Shown here: piece by piece, positions 63,691-64,000 of the stretch
How positions within the stretch are numbered: the first letter of the stretch is position 1
How the letters are laid out: each line of letters starts with the position of its first letter
Assembly (NCBI RefSeq): GCF_038396675.1
Contig: NC_088920.1
Span: forward strand, 27,477,001-27,541,000
DNA from: Hydra vulgaris
Taxonomy: Eukaryota; Cnidaria; Hydrozoa; Anthoathecata; Hydridae
Length of the DNA: 64,000 nucleotides
Reading direction: 5' to 3'
The notes under the pieces: generated by a model
Told to the model about the DNA's origin: nothing
Databases searched by the model: none
The model's input: the letters and a program-made list of their open reading frames with translations, nothing else
Made by a program: the position numbers and the translations under genes

Positions 63691-64000
63691 CTTTCTCAAA
63701 GAACAGTCATTTCATGTTGATTTAACATAAATTTTGAGATAGGTAGCGTATTCAAATCTATTGACTGTTTGAGGGCACTTCTGGGTAATACATCAGGTAA
63801 TAATCTGATGTATGTGGGCAATGTTTGTGGTGGAGCACCGGGAAAGGATTTTTTTTTCCACGTATATCGTAAAGGGTAGTTCTATTATAATTAGGGGCAA
63901 ATATAGCCATCACGCGGCTATATTAGTAGTATAGAGACGGGCTCCCTGTCGCATGAGTACTAATAGGGGCTGCTAAATAATTATTGATTTTTTATTTCTT
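63691..64000. other. Non-coding end of window, possible element start
   Basis: No gene. AGGGGCTGCTAAATAATTAT at about 63966 resembles the TAGGGCTGCTAATTTGAAC start of the hAT-like element at 5812, so another copy could begin here and run out of the window. CACGCGGCTATAT and a GC-richer stretch lie before it. Confidence 0.3.

Overview
This looks like an AT-rich metazoan nuclear genome window dominated by mobile DNA. The base composition, the TA microsatellites, a Rab GTPase split into seven exons, and the mix of transposons (Transib, several Tigger/pogo-like, hAT-like, CR1/Jockey-like LINEs, tRNA-derived SINEs) suggest a cnidarian. Hydra is my best guess, but that is inference from family content and not a database match.

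The one clear host gene is a Rab6-like small GTPase on the minus strand. Seven exons lie between 41105 (start codon) and 22857 (stop codon). All splice junctions are GT/AG and phase-consistent, giving 206 aa with a CGC prenylation end. Intron 1 is about 14.3 kb and holds LINE, SINE and MITE copies. Intron 3 holds a degraded Transib transposase. The acceptor of exon 3 abuts a long TA microsatellite.

Layout. 0.6-2.6 kb: two abutting inverted-repeat elements. 5.8-6.6 kb: a hAT-like element with an 8-bp target duplication. 6.6-7.7 kb: another inverted-repeat element. 8.4-8.8 kb: LINE remnant. 10.3-11.5 kb: inverted-repeat element containing tandem repeats. 11.7 kb: TG repeat. 13.3 kb: MITE. 14.5-15.6 kb: dispersed repeat and a short tandem array. 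16.0-17.6 kb: LINE remnants. 18.4-19.6 kb: broken cysteine-containing reading frame. 21.2 kb: foldback element. 22.8-41.1 kb: the Rab6-like gene and the repeats in its introns. 41.1-48.4 kb: non-coding sequence with LINE remnants and palindromes. 48.4-63.2 kb: the transposon-rich end, with three Tigger/pogo-like elements.

The middle Tigger/pogo-like element (51817-58047) has been hit by a 3.3-kb Transib element (52012-55335) and by a SINE (55938-56129). The Transib termini look like V(D)J recombination signals: a CACAGTG/CACAGTT heptamer, a 22-23 bp gap, then an A-rich block. A 5-bp CGACA target duplication flanks it. Its RAG1-core-like transposase is disabled, and one of its two lesions is a TAG stop exactly where alignment to RAG1 puts the catalytic glutamate. 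Every transposase in the window is broken.

A second theme is palindromes with nearly perfect arms of 14-55 nt and very small loops. Several sit inside transposon reading frames, where one arm is native coding sequence and the other an inverted copy. They look like template-switch (foldback) mutations, although assembly or read artefacts must be excluded. I see no prokaryotic features and no CRISPR array. I found no evidence for a wholly new gene system; the Transib nest, the unusual Rab6-like gene and the palindromes are the most interesting content.
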